Assembly: GCA_027858795.1 (NCBI GenBank) | Contig: JAQICF010000135.1 | Location: 61,752-125,751, forward strand | From: Candidatus Delongbacteria bacterium | GTDB taxonomy: Bacteria; Delongbacteria; UBA4055 | Direction of reading: 5' to 3' | DNA length: 64,000 nt | Shown here: positions 51,768 to 60,456 of the stretch, in pieces | Layout of the letters: each line of letters opens with the position of its first letter | Numbering within the stretch: position 1 is the first letter of the stretch | Program-made: the position numbers and the translations under genes | The notes under the pieces: model-generated | Told to the model about the DNA's origin: nothing | Database searches by the model: none | Seen by the model: only the letters and a program-made list of their open reading frames with translations

Positions 51768-52280
51768 TTAATTTAAAATGATCCGATACCTGCATTCATC
51801 ATCATTATTTGTCAAAGCTTTGATTAATTCTATCTTTACTCTCCTGCCTAATATAAATTCCCACATATCTTTATAAAATCCTCCCCCGCAATAGCAATAG
51901 ATCGGATCAATAGTTGAACTTCCTGATTTGAACATTTTTCGAACCCTGGGACAATGACAATATCGAAATTTTTTCATATTATCATCAGTTTCTTCGAAAT
52001 ATTCTTGAAGTGATCTATGAACTTTTCCAATATCTTTAGAAGATAGATATTCCTGTCTAAGAAAATCCAACTCTGCGTGTGGTCTGACACAAGCACAACC
52101 GGTCATAATGTCTTTTATTTCATCTGATGAGAATTCATTTTTTAGGATATCAATTATAGCCTTGGTCTTTTCAATTAAATTTTCATCTACTTTCTCAGAA
52201 TCAATAGAAGTACAGACTTCTGCCTTTTTAATACCACTAAAAAGCTTATTCATCCACTGTTTTTCAAAAGGATCTGTCAT
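51768..52280 (-). CDS. Cysteine-rich protein, possibly ATC-hydrolase-like/DUF6144
   Basis: 170 residues. Cys clusters: MTGCACVRPHAELDFL, FRYCHCPRVRKMF, YCYCGGGFYKDMWEFILGRRVKIELIKALTNNDDECRYRI. The ending (CxCGxGFxxxxWE..LGxxVxIExxxAxxxxDxxCRYxI) resembles the V4R-like L-2-amino-thiazoline-4-carboxylate hydrolase fold and DUF6144 proteins of anaerobes. No partner is obvious; name tentative. Confidence 0.6.
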   Translation of the reverse strand: MTDPFEKQWMNKLFSGIKKAEVCTSIDSEKVDENLIEKTKAIIDILKNEFSSDEIKDIMTGCACVRPHAELDFLRQEYLSSKDIGKVHRSLQEYFEETDDNMKKFRYCHCPRVRKMFKSGSSTIDPIYCYCGGGFYKDMWEFILGRRVKIELIKALTNNDDECRYRIILN

Positions 52281-52342
52281 ATAACATTTCCAACAACTTT
52301 CTTAATATTGTTTGATTATCTGTAATATAAGTACACTGAAAT

Positions 52343-52372
52343 AAAAAAAGCAGGAAAAAAAATTCCTGCTTT
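52343..52372 (-). terminator. Intrinsic terminator of the TlpA-like gene
   Basis: Minus strand: AAAGCAGGAA pairs with TTCCTGCTTT, followed by a T-run; lies 29 bases beyond the stop at 52401. Confidence 0.8.
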
Positions 52373-52400
52373 AATAAAAACTTAGTAAATTAGTTTAGAA

Positions 52401-53882
52401 CTACTCACTAAGTAATTTTGTTACACTATCTAATAAATTCTTCTTTCCTCTAATATTTTTATACCTGATGATCCCTTTCTTATCAACTAAGAAAGTTGAA
52501 GGTATTCCCTGAACTTTAAAGTTAGAAACATTTGAATCTTTCCAAGCATCACCACTAAAAATATGACTCCATTTAATTCCACTTGAAGCAATATATTCCT
52601 CAGCATCAACTTTCGCATTATCAAGGTTTACGCCTACTACTTCAAAACCTTTTGCATTTAATTCATTATAAACTTCAATTACATTTGGCATTTCCATCTT
52701 ACAAGGGCCACACCATGCTGCCCAAAAATCGATCATGTAAACTTTATCATCATAATTCGTAACATCAAATTCTGTAGAATCTAAAAGCATACCTTCCAAA
52801 GTAGGTACCTTCTCACCAATTGTAGGAGCGCCGTTCTCAATTTTCTTTAAAAGATTAATATACTTCATTTCTTTATAAAGATTCTCTGCAAATATACTTT
52901 CAGTAACTCTATAAGATAAATATCTGTCTCCAGCTGCTTGATTAGCATATTTCTCTAGAGAACTCAGTCCTTTTTTAATATTACCAATTGATACCTGGAT
53001 CTTTGCATCAACATAATCAATAAGAGGATTTATTTCGTTGTTAGCTTTAGCTTGCTCAATGTAGTTTATTGCTTTCTCAGGCAAGTTAAGATCAACATAA
53101 TATTCTGCAATATCTGAATTCGCTAAAACATCAGGATTATTCTTGATGAAAGTTTCTAGAAGGTCTTGAGCTTTTGGGTTTTCTTCTCTTTCAATATAAT
53201 AACTGAATAATGCTGCAAATGCATTTGCGTTAGCAGGATTTTTGACAAGAATAATACCATTCAATTGTGCTAATTCTTCTTGCTTGTTCAACATCTTGAA
53301 TAAGTAACTTAAAATATCAAAACTGTAATTGTTCGTAGGATCTTTAATTATTGACATATAGATCAGTTTTGCAGGAGTGAACATGTCATCTTTCTGGTTC
53401 TCAAGATAGATCATCGCAAGTCCTAAATAATTGTAAGCATTTTCTTTATCCAACTTAACTTGCTCAACAAAATATTCTTTTCCCAGATCATATCCTAAAC
53501 TCATTCCATGTAAATACTTATTGATCGAGTTAGTGCTGTCTTTAGCGTAAGTTTCCTTAGTAAAGTTCTTTACTGCCTCATCACCCATTCTGCTTAAGAA
53601 TTGTAACTTCACAACCTTGAAAATGTAAGAATTTGGATATTTAATCAGAAGAGAATCTAAGTCTTTGTCTAACTTTGCGTAATCATCTTTGTAGCTTTCG
53701 AAGATCTTTTGATCTTCAGGTACAACCATCAGCTCTGTATTTATCTTTGAAAGATCGATCTCGATATCAGCGATAAGGTTCTCTACGAATTGATCAGTTG
53801 TAAGTGGTGCTTTTTTTGAACACCCTATCATTATTGTTATCAACATTAATGTTAGCAATGCTCCTGTCCAAATCTTCTTCAT
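52401..53882 (-). CDS. Thioredoxin-fold TlpA-like lipoprotein with TPR-like repeats
   Basis: 493 residues from ATG 53880-53882, with GGAG eight bases upstream; an in-frame TTG twelve bases earlier lies before that ribosome site. Lipoprotein signal ending IMIGC. Residues about 40-340 are TPR-like helical pairs (YNYLGLAMIYLENQKDD, NPANANAFAALFSYYIEREENPKAQDLLETFIKNNP). The C-terminal domain is a TlpA/ResA thioredoxin with MIDFWAAWCGPCKMEMP (Cys391 and Cys394) and the cis-Pro loop GIPSTFLVDKKG. Probable periplasmic thiol oxidoreductase. Confidence 0.88.
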   Translation of the reverse strand: MKKIWTGALLTLMLITIMIGCSKKAPLTTDQFVENLIADIEIDLSKINTELMVVPEDQKIFESYKDDYAKLDKDLDSLLIKYPNSYIFKVVKLQFLSRMGDEAVKNFTKETYAKDSTNSINKYLHGMSLGYDLGKEYFVEQVKLDKENAYNYLGLAMIYLENQKDDMFTPAKLIYMSIIKDPTNNYSFDILSYLFKMLNKQEELAQLNGIILVKNPANANAFAALFSYYIEREENPKAQDLLETFIKNNPDVLANSDIAEYYVDLNLPEKAINYIEQAKANNEINPLIDYVDAKIQVSIGNIKKGLSSLEKYANQAAGDRYLSYRVTESIFAENLYKEMKYINLLKKIENGAPTIGEKVPTLEGMLLDSTEFDVTNYDDKVYMIDFWAAWCGPCKMEMPNVIEVYNELNAKGFEVVGVNLDNAKVDAEEYIASSGIKWSHIFSGDAWKDSNVSNFKVQGIPSTFLVDKKGIIRYKNIRGKKNLLDSVTKLLSE

Positions 53883-54069
53883 TTTTTTCTCCAATTATTT
53901 TTAATTAAATTTTTTCGTTAAACTCATACAATTTAATGTTGTTCGCATAATATATAGTAATTTTGAGGATTAAGCAAAGAAAAAAGACTTAAATATCTCG
54001 TCCTTTAGTCTTTCGTATTACATACTTTATATATATATTCTCTTTAAGTAACAACAATTGGAGGGAATC

Positions 54070-54225
54070 ATGTCATACAGACGAGAAACCATCAAGACTG
54101 GCATTAGCTTTGGTTCAGCCTTAGCGATCGTCATATCATTCACAGCAAATAAGTCAATATTATGGGCTATTCTTCATGGAATATTCTCATGGTTCTATGT
54201 AATTTATTATGCTATCGTTTACTAA
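54070..54225 (+). CDS. Small conserved membrane protein
   Basis: 51 residues: begins MSYRRETIKTGISFGSALAI, then a membrane helix, ANKSILWAILHGIFSWFYVI and YYAIVY. GGAGGG lies seven bases before ATG. The pattern TSFGxALA..(S)xNKSIxWAIxHGxFSWxYVIYY recurs as a short membrane protein in many bacteria, to my memory without a known function. Opens the run leading to the amidase gene. Confidence 0.75.
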   Translation: MSYRRETIKTGISFGSALAIVISFTANKSILWAILHGIFSWFYVIYYAIVY

Positions 54226-54248
54226 AAAATAATTAAAAGAATTTATCA

Positions 54249-56198
54249 ATGAAATTTATAACATTTTTATCAGCTATTCTACTCCTATCAATTGTGGTTA
54301 TTTCATGTACTCCAATGACAGGAGAAAGACCTTTTTACAAAAAGAACAAAGTCGATATCAGAAACGACAAACAAAGAGACGTTGTTTACAAGAACGATTC
54401 AAACGGGATCGAGAGATCTTTATTGCTATCTCTAAAAGAAGATCCTTACAATAATGATATTAGAAAAAAACTTGGAATGTTGTATTACAAAAAAGGCAAT
54501 TATGATACTTCCTTTAAGTTATTTCAGTCAGTATTTAATAACGATTCTTCAATTTTTGATACATCAATTTCTCAGAAAAACTTTGACCATTATTATTGCT
54601 TTGTTTCATCGTTAATACGACTTGGAAAATATAATTCTGCAAAGCAATACCTTTTTAATAACATAAATGTCGAACTATTGAATGAAGAAAATCTGGTTAA
54701 ATACAATTTTCTTCTAATTGAATTGGACTATAAGACTGGTACTTATGGTAATATAAGTGAAAAGATCAATTCTATCCTTGCTAAGAAATCTGTGAATAGA
54801 AACCTTAAATTAAATTTATACTATATCCTTGCCGACTCGGAGTTGAAGAGCAACAATAGCAGTTTGGCACTTGATAATATTGATTATCTGATCGGAAATG
54901 ACGAGAATGGGAAATATCTAAAAAAGGCTAAGAGACTTCTTGATACTATAGTAAATAATTCAACAGACTATTTCCTAAAAGAATGGCAGGGACGAATAAC
55001 AGATACGTATCGTCTAATAGCTTCAAAATCAGAGTCGAACGTCGCTTTCAAGAATAAAATACTCAGAGCAATCAACATTCTGGAAAACTCTTCTGTTACC
55101 TTTGAAACCAAAATAAAAAAGACTGACCGATCTCTGCTGTCAAAAATAAGAATATATACTGACAAAGATTATACTACTGTGATGTTCGCTTCGAACGACA
55201 CAATAAATTATGTAAACCCACCACAATTTGATGGCAAAACACTTACTCTAAAACTTAAGAACAAAGATATTTTCTCTGATAAAAATTTTATAACTCCTCC
55301 TGAAGGTTCAGGTATTACCAAATTTACATGGTATGAAGAAAATGAACTTATTGTTTTCAAAATAGATATATCTGAAAATAACGGCATGAGTTTAGAGCAA
55401 CTTTCGGGTTACTTTGAGGAGAGAAAGGATGCTTCAGATAAATTTGCATTGAAGTTAAGTATCCAACTTCCAGAAATGAACTACGCAGGTTCGCTTGATC
55501 CTATTTATCAGGATGATAACAGGTACACTATTGTACTTGACCCCGGACATGGTGGTGATGACTACGGTGCTATGGGAGTTTTAAAGCAAACGAGTGGTCA
55601 AAAGCATAATGAAAAAGAAATGAATCTCGAGTTGTGTCAAGAATTCAAAAAATACCTTGAAGATAAAGGTTACAGAGTTTTTCTTACTAGAGATAAAGAT
55701 TATTATCCCAGTCTACATGAAAGAAGAAGAATTGCTCAGAACAGAAATGCTGATATGTTTATTTCAATTCATTTAAATTCAGCTCATAGGAAGAATCGAA
55801 AGTATTGGCAAAGTGACAGGTATTACGGATGTGAAATGATCGTAAGAAATACAACCGGCGTTCAACCTCAGTTCATTAATTTTGAGAAAGTTAACAAGAG
55901 AGAATGGCAAAAGAAAAGGTCCAAAGCTCTGAAAGAACATAAAAAACTTTCAAATATATTTAATCGAACAATACCTGCTTCACTTGATCATCCATTCAAC
56001 AAACAAAGAAGAATCAAATACAAGAATTTAAGTATATTCTCAGGTATGACGATCCCTCATGCTCTGATAGAGACCGGATTTATAATTAACAACAAAACTG
56101 TTAAGTATCTTTCTTCTAAAAAGGGACAAAATAAATTATTCAACGGAATACTAAAAGGAATCGAAGAATATAGAAAAACATCTTATACTCAGAAGTAA
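54249..56198 (+). CDS. N-acetylmuramoyl-L-alanine amidase (Amidase_3) lipoprotein with TPR-like N-terminal half
   Basis: 649 residues. Lipoprotein signal MKFITFLSAILLLSIVVISC (Cys20). Residues about 50-210 contain TPR-like repeats (DIRKKLGMLYYKKGNYDTSFKLFQSVF). A beta-rich AMIN-like middle is followed by Amidase_3 (about 420-645): VLDPGHGGDDYGAMG (zinc His), EKEMNLELCQEF (zinc Glu), MFISIHLNSAH (zinc His) and ALIETGFI (catalytic Glu). Cleaves the stem peptide from peptidoglycan during cell separation or remodelling. Confidence 0.92.
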   Translation: MKFITFLSAILLLSIVVISCTPMTGERPFYKKNKVDIRNDKQRDVVYKNDSNGIERSLLLSLKEDPYNNDIRKKLGMLYYKKGNYDTSFKLFQSVFNNDSSIFDTSISQKNFDHYYCFVSSLIRLGKYNSAKQYLFNNINVELLNEENLVKYNFLLIELDYKTGTYGNISEKINSILAKKSVNRNLKLNLYYILADSELKSNNSSLALDNIDYLIGNDENGKYLKKAKRLLDTIVNNSTDYFLKEWQGRITDTYRLIASKSESNVAFKNKILRAINILENSSVTFETKIKKTDRSLLSKIRIYTDKDYTTVMFASNDTINYVNPPQFDGKTLTLKLKNKDIFSDKNFITPPEGSGITKFTWYEENELIVFKIDISENNGMSLEQLSGYFEERKDASDKFALKLSIQLPEMNYAGSLDPIYQDDNRYTIVLDPGHGGDDYGAMGVLKQTSGQKHNEKEMNLELCQEFKKYLEDKGYRVFLTRDKDYYPSLHERRRIAQNRNADMFISIHLNSAHRKNRKYWQSDRYYGCEMIVRNTTGVQPQFINFEKVNKREWQKKRSKALKEHKKLSNIFNRTIPASLDHPFNKQRRIKYKNLSIFSGMTIPHALIETGFIINNKTVKYLSSKKGQNKLFNGILKGIEEYRKTSYTQK

Positions 56199-56243
56199 AA
56201 CGAATCTATGAAAATACATTTCTCATAAAATAATAACTAATCT

Positions 56244-57485
56244 ATGAAAGATACACTGATCATAAATATTGGAGATGAGTTATTATCGGGTCACACTGTT
56301 AATACTAACGCTTCTTTCATAAGCTTAGAGCTTTACGAGATCGGTATTTCAACATCTGAAACAAGAGTTATACCTGATACGAAAGATGCACTACTAAATG
56401 TATTAAATAAAAGTGTTGGCAAATTCACTACGATCATAATAAGTGGTGGACTTGGGCCTACTCATGATGATAGGACTAAAGGTATTCTCTGTGAATTTTT
56501 CTCTTCAGAATTAAAATTCAATGAAAATATCTGGAAAGATATTGAAAAAATATTCTCAAGTAGAAATATAAAATTTTCTGACATCAATAAGGAACAGGCT
56601 ATGTTTCCACATAATGCCAAGCCTATAAAAAATATATATGGTACTGCTCCAGGAATTCATTATTCTCAAAATAATTCAGAGATATTCGCACTTCCAGGCG
56701 TACCAACAGAAATGAAAGCAATGGTTACAAATTATATTATTCCATTCCTCAATAAAAATAATAATAATTCAATAGTTTTTAAAGACATCAACACTTACAA
56801 CATCCCTGAAAGCAACCTATATGAGAGACTTTCAACTGATACTGACTTTCCTTACGATACTGAGATAGCATTTCTTCCCAAAGGGTATGGAGTAACAATT
56901 AGAATTAAAGCTATGGGAGCTGATAAGGAACTTCTAAATATTAAGGTTGATAAGGTATTAAATATTATTTCTGAAAAGATCCCGGATCAAATCATTGGAT
57001 ATGATATTACTAATCCTGCTGAGAAAGTATTTGAGCTTCTTCTTGAAAAGCGGTTGAAGATATCTTTTGCAGAAAGTTGCACAGGCGGTTTAGTAGCCAA
57101 GAAGATCACAGACATTCCCGGTTCGAGTAAAGTTTTTAATGAAAGCTTTGTGACTTACTCGAATGACAGCAAGTTCAAACAATTATCAGTTAATCCAATA
57201 ACTTTATCAGAAAAAGGTGCTGTCAGTTATGAAACTGTAGATGAGATGCTTGACGGCTTATTGGCAATAACAGATGCTGACGTAGTTTGTGCAATATCTG
57301 GTATCGCCGGACCTGACGGTGGAACTACTGAGAAACCTGTAGGTACAATCTATATCGGTTGTGCTCTTAGAGAAGGAAATAAACGATTCGTAAAACTTCA
57401 TAATGTTTTGGGTAATAGAAATTCAATCAGGGAAAGATCAGCTAATAAATTATTCATACAGGTAATAGAACTCTTAACTAAATGA
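56244..57485 (+). CDS. cinA: CinA, nicotinamide-nucleotide amidohydrolase / damage-inducible protein
   Basis: 413 residues, two-domain CinA. N-terminal MoCF-like domain: IINIGDELLSGHTVNTNASFIS, IISGGLGPTHDDRTKG, ALPGVPTEMKAM. C-terminal amidase domain: ISFAESCTGGLVAKKITDIPGSSKVF, VCAISGIAGPDGGTTEKPVGTIYIG. Deamidates NMN and removes damaged pyridine nucleotides. Starts 45 bases after the amidase gene and ends eight bases before lpxH. Confidence 0.94.
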   Translation: MKDTLIINIGDELLSGHTVNTNASFISLELYEIGISTSETRVIPDTKDALLNVLNKSVGKFTTIIISGGLGPTHDDRTKGILCEFFSSELKFNENIWKDIEKIFSSRNIKFSDINKEQAMFPHNAKPIKNIYGTAPGIHYSQNNSEIFALPGVPTEMKAMVTNYIIPFLNKNNNNSIVFKDINTYNIPESNLYERLSTDTDFPYDTEIAFLPKGYGVTIRIKAMGADKELLNIKVDKVLNIISEKIPDQIIGYDITNPAEKVFELLLEKRLKISFAESCTGGLVAKKITDIPGSSKVFNESFVTYSNDSKFKQLSVNPITLSEKGAVSYETVDEMLDGLLAITDADVVCAISGIAGPDGGTTEKPVGTIYIGCALREGNKRFVKLHNVLGNRNSIRERSANKLFIQVIELLTK

Positions 57486-57492
57486 AATTAAT

Positions 57493-58236
57493 ATGAAAAA
57501 TATATACTTTATATCTGATGTACATTTAGCTTTAGACAGAGAAGAATACACTGAAAAGCGAAAGAAATATCTTATCAATTTTCTGGAAAGCATTGAAGAT
57601 AAAGCATCCAAAATTATTTTTGTTGGTGACCTTTTTGATTTCTGGTTCGAATGGTATTACGTAATACCCGGTTATCATTTTGATCTATTTGCAAAATTAA
57701 GAGAAATGATAAAAAATGGTACTGAGATAGTCTATATAACAGGGAATCATGATTTTCATCTAAGTGACTTCTTAACTATTGAAGTAGGCTTAAAATGTGC
57801 TGATGAATCATATTGCTTTGATGCAAATGACAAGAAATTCTTTGTTGCTCATGGTGATGGATATGCTAAAGTTGATTCAGGTTATCGATTTCTGAAAAAA
57901 ATACTCAGAAGTAAAATATCGAATTTTCTATTTAAAACTTTTATTCATCCTGACCTTGGGATAAAGATTGCAAAATGGACTTCGGGTTCAAGCAGGAAAT
58001 ATCGTTCGATTGACAGGTCAAAGTGGAGAGATGAATACTTTGATTTTGCAAAAACAAAATTCAAAGTAAATTACAACTATGTTATATTAGGACATTTACA
58101 CGACCCCGTTTTGGAAGAAGATAATGGCAATTTCTATTTAAATACCGGTGATTGGATCAACCATTTTTCTTACGGCGTTTTTGATGGGAATAAATTAGAG
58201 TTGAAATATTATTTACAGGAAAATAATGGCAAATAA
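57493..58236 (+). CDS. lpxH: UDP-2,3-diacylglucosamine hydrolase-like metallophosphatase
   Basis: 247 residues. Calcineurin-like motifs in order: ISDVHLALD (DxH), VGDLFDFWFEWYYVIPGYHFDL, ITGNHDFHL (GNH), FVAHGD, ILGHLHDPVLE (GHLH), then YLNTGDWINHFSYGVFDG. The FDFWFEW segment is typical of LpxH, which makes lipid X in lipid A synthesis. It overlaps the PBP gene by 11 bases, supporting an envelope operon. Confidence 0.88.
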   Translation: MKNIYFISDVHLALDREEYTEKRKKYLINFLESIEDKASKIIFVGDLFDFWFEWYYVIPGYHFDLFAKLREMIKNGTEIVYITGNHDFHLSDFLTIEVGLKCADESYCFDANDKKFFVAHGDGYAKVDSGYRFLKKILRSKISNFLFKTFIHPDLGIKIAKWTSGSSRKYRSIDRSKWRDEYFDFAKTKFKVNYNYVILGHLHDPVLEEDNGNFYLNTGDWINHFSYGVFDGNKLELKYYLQENNGK

Positions 58237-60415
58237 AAAGAATAAAAAAAAGGCAAATGTTACCAAAGTACTGGTTGTTTTGTTCACAGGAACTATACTG
58301 TTATCAGCTTTAGCAATATTCATTCTATACCTATACATTTCAAGCTTGATGACCGACCTTCCGGAATTCAAGAAGCTGGAAAAATATGAACCAAATCTTA
58401 TTACGAAGATATATTCAGCTGATGGTGTACTGATAAAAGAATTATATTCTGAAAATAGAAATCCTGTAAATCTTGATAGTATACCAAAGCATGTAATACA
58501 AGCACTAACTTCAACTGAAGATAGATCATTTGGCGAACATTGGGGATTTAATACCCGAAGAACAATACAGGCTGCTATGATGGCAGTTCCCAGGAAACTT
58601 GTCGGTAAAAATATACATGGAGCTTCAACAATAACTCAACAGCTGGCAAGAAATCTTTATAACGAGATCGGATTCAAGAAAAATCTAGAAAGAAAGATTA
58701 AGGAACTTCTTACCTCTATTCAATTGGAAAGAATGTATTCAAAAAAAGAAATACTGGAGATGTATCTTACTCAGTGTTTATTCGGAGAAGGTACTTACGG
58801 TATTCAATCCAGTGCAAAGAAAATGTTCGGAAAAAATGCATCTGAGTTACTTATAGAAGAATCTGCTTTACTGATTGCTCAACTAAAAGCTCCAGCCCAT
58901 TATAACCCGTTTAAAAAACCCGAAAGAGCTCTTAACAGAAGAAATCTTGTACTTTATAATATGCTTACAATGGGATATATTGAAAAAAATGATTATGATT
59001 CATTAAAGCAGGTGCCGATAGTGTTAAATGATAAAAAGAAAAGAGAGATCGGTCTTGCTCCATACTTCACAGAAAATATCAGAAAGAAATTAAGAGATAT
59101 GCAGGACGAATATGACTTTGAGTACCTGAGAGATGGTTTGAAAGTTTATACTACTTTAGATTCCAGAATACAAGCTATTGCTGACAGTTGTGTACAGGAT
59201 TATGTACCTATAGTTACTGAAAATACCAAGCATCGTTTTATAAGAGATCGCAGAAAAGGATTAAGAAACTATGTTCATGTAAACTATGACTCTACAAGAT
59301 GGCAATTTAAAATGACTGATAGCTTGATGATAGACTCACTTGCAGAGGCAAAATTAAAACCTCAGATGGCCCTCATGGCCATAAATCCTAAGAATGGTAA
59401 TATCCTGGCTATGGTCGGTGGCACAGATTTTAAAGAATTTAAATTCAACACTGCTACTCAAGCATGGAGACAACCCGGCTCTATATTTAAACCTATTGTT
59501 TATTTGACTGCCTTGGATAACGGATATTCTCCTGCAACTACTCTGATAAATCAACCTGTGGTCGTAACTATGCCAGATGGATCAAGATGGCAACCCGGAA
59601 ACTATGATAAAACAAATATTGGTGGGTATATTTCACTTAGAGAAGCACTGCGAAGATCATTGAATTTAATCTCTGTAAGAGTAATAATGGAATTAATAAC
59701 GCCAAGAGAAGTGATCACATACGCTAGGAAATTAGGAGTTAATACTAAATATATCATGGCATACAGTTCTATAGCACTTGGAGCAGGATCTTTGAGACCT
59801 TTGGATATTATAACTGCTTATGCTACTATCGCAAACAAAGGAACTCATATAAAACCTTTGGACATCCTAAAGATAGATGATAAAAATGGTAACACTATCA
59901 AGGAATATATACCTGATAGAAATGTAGCTATATCGAAAGAAACTGCTTATCTGATCACTAATATGATGGAAGATGTGGTTAATAATGGTACCGGTAGAAG
60001 GCTTCGATTTATGTATGATTTTAGAAGACCTGTGGCTGGGAAGACCGGGACTACAAATGATAATACGGATGCTTGGTTCTGTGGTTTTACGCCTCAGATA
60101 GCTGTTGTTGTATGGGTGGGTTTACAGGATCCATATTATAAGCTTGGTAATGGAGCTACCGGTTCGAACACAGCTTTACCTCTATGGGGAAAATTCATTA
60201 AGAAATTATACGAGGAAATGAACTGGCCGGTTGAGGATTTTGAAGTACCTGAAGGTATCGTTGAAGTCGAAGTATGTAAGGATAGTATGAAACCTGCTGG
60301 TCTGTACTGCCCAAGAACATATAAAGAAATTTTTAACGAAAAATACATCCCTTCCGAGAAATGTGATATACATACACCAAGGAATATTGATTCCGATAAT
60401 AATGGACGATTTTAA
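58226..60415 (+). CDS. Class A penicillin-binding protein (PBP1A-type)
   Basis: 729 residues. A lysine-rich start and one membrane anchor (about 11-37), GT51 glycosyltransferase domain (TSTEDRSFGEHWGFNTRR with the catalytic Glu, GASTITQQLARNLY, EMYLTQCLFGEGTYGIQSSAKKMFGK), a linker, and transpeptidase domain with SxxK (PGSIFKPIVY), SLN and KTG (AGKTGTTNDNTDAWF). A short basic/acidic C-terminus follows. Polymerises and crosslinks peptidoglycan. Confidence 0.94.
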   Translation: MANKKNKKKANVTKVLVVLFTGTILLSALAIFILYLYISSLMTDLPEFKKLEKYEPNLITKIYSADGVLIKELYSENRNPVNLDSIPKHVIQALTSTEDRSFGEHWGFNTRRTIQAAMMAVPRKLVGKNIHGASTITQQLARNLYNEIGFKKNLERKIKELLTSIQLERMYSKKEILEMYLTQCLFGEGTYGIQSSAKKMFGKNASELLIEESALLIAQLKAPAHYNPFKKPERALNRRNLVLYNMLTMGYIEKNDYDSLKQVPIVLNDKKKREIGLAPYFTENIRKKLRDMQDEYDFEYLRDGLKVYTTLDSRIQAIADSCVQDYVPIVTENTKHRFIRDRRKGLRNYVHVNYDSTRWQFKMTDSLMIDSLAEAKLKPQMALMAINPKNGNILAMVGGTDFKEFKFNTATQAWRQPGSIFKPIVYLTALDNGYSPATTLINQPVVVTMPDGSRWQPGNYDKTNIGGYISLREALRRSLNLISVRVIMELITPREVITYARKLGVNTKYIMAYSSIALGAGSLRPLDIITAYATIANKGTHIKPLDILKIDDKNGNTIKEYIPDRNVAISKETAYLITNMMEDVVNNGTGRRLRFMYDFRRPVAGKTGTTNDNTDAWFCGFTPQIAVVVWVGLQDPYYKLGNGATGSNTALPLWGKFIKKLYEEMNWPVEDFEVPEGIVEVEVCKDSMKPAGLYCPRTYKEIFNEKYIPSEKCDIHTPRNIDSDNNGRF

Positions 60416-60427
60416 AATTTGTAATTT

Positions 60428-60456
60428 GTAGGGAACGGTTTCAAACCGTTCCTTAC
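60428..60456 (+). repeat. Dispersed palindrome GTAGGGAACGGTTT / AAACCGTTCCTTAC
   Basis: 29 bases, 14-base arms around one C with a single mismatch. On the minus strand its edge GTAAGG supplies the TAA stop of the surface-protein gene (60455-60453). Same family as 19302-19332. Confidence 0.85.
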
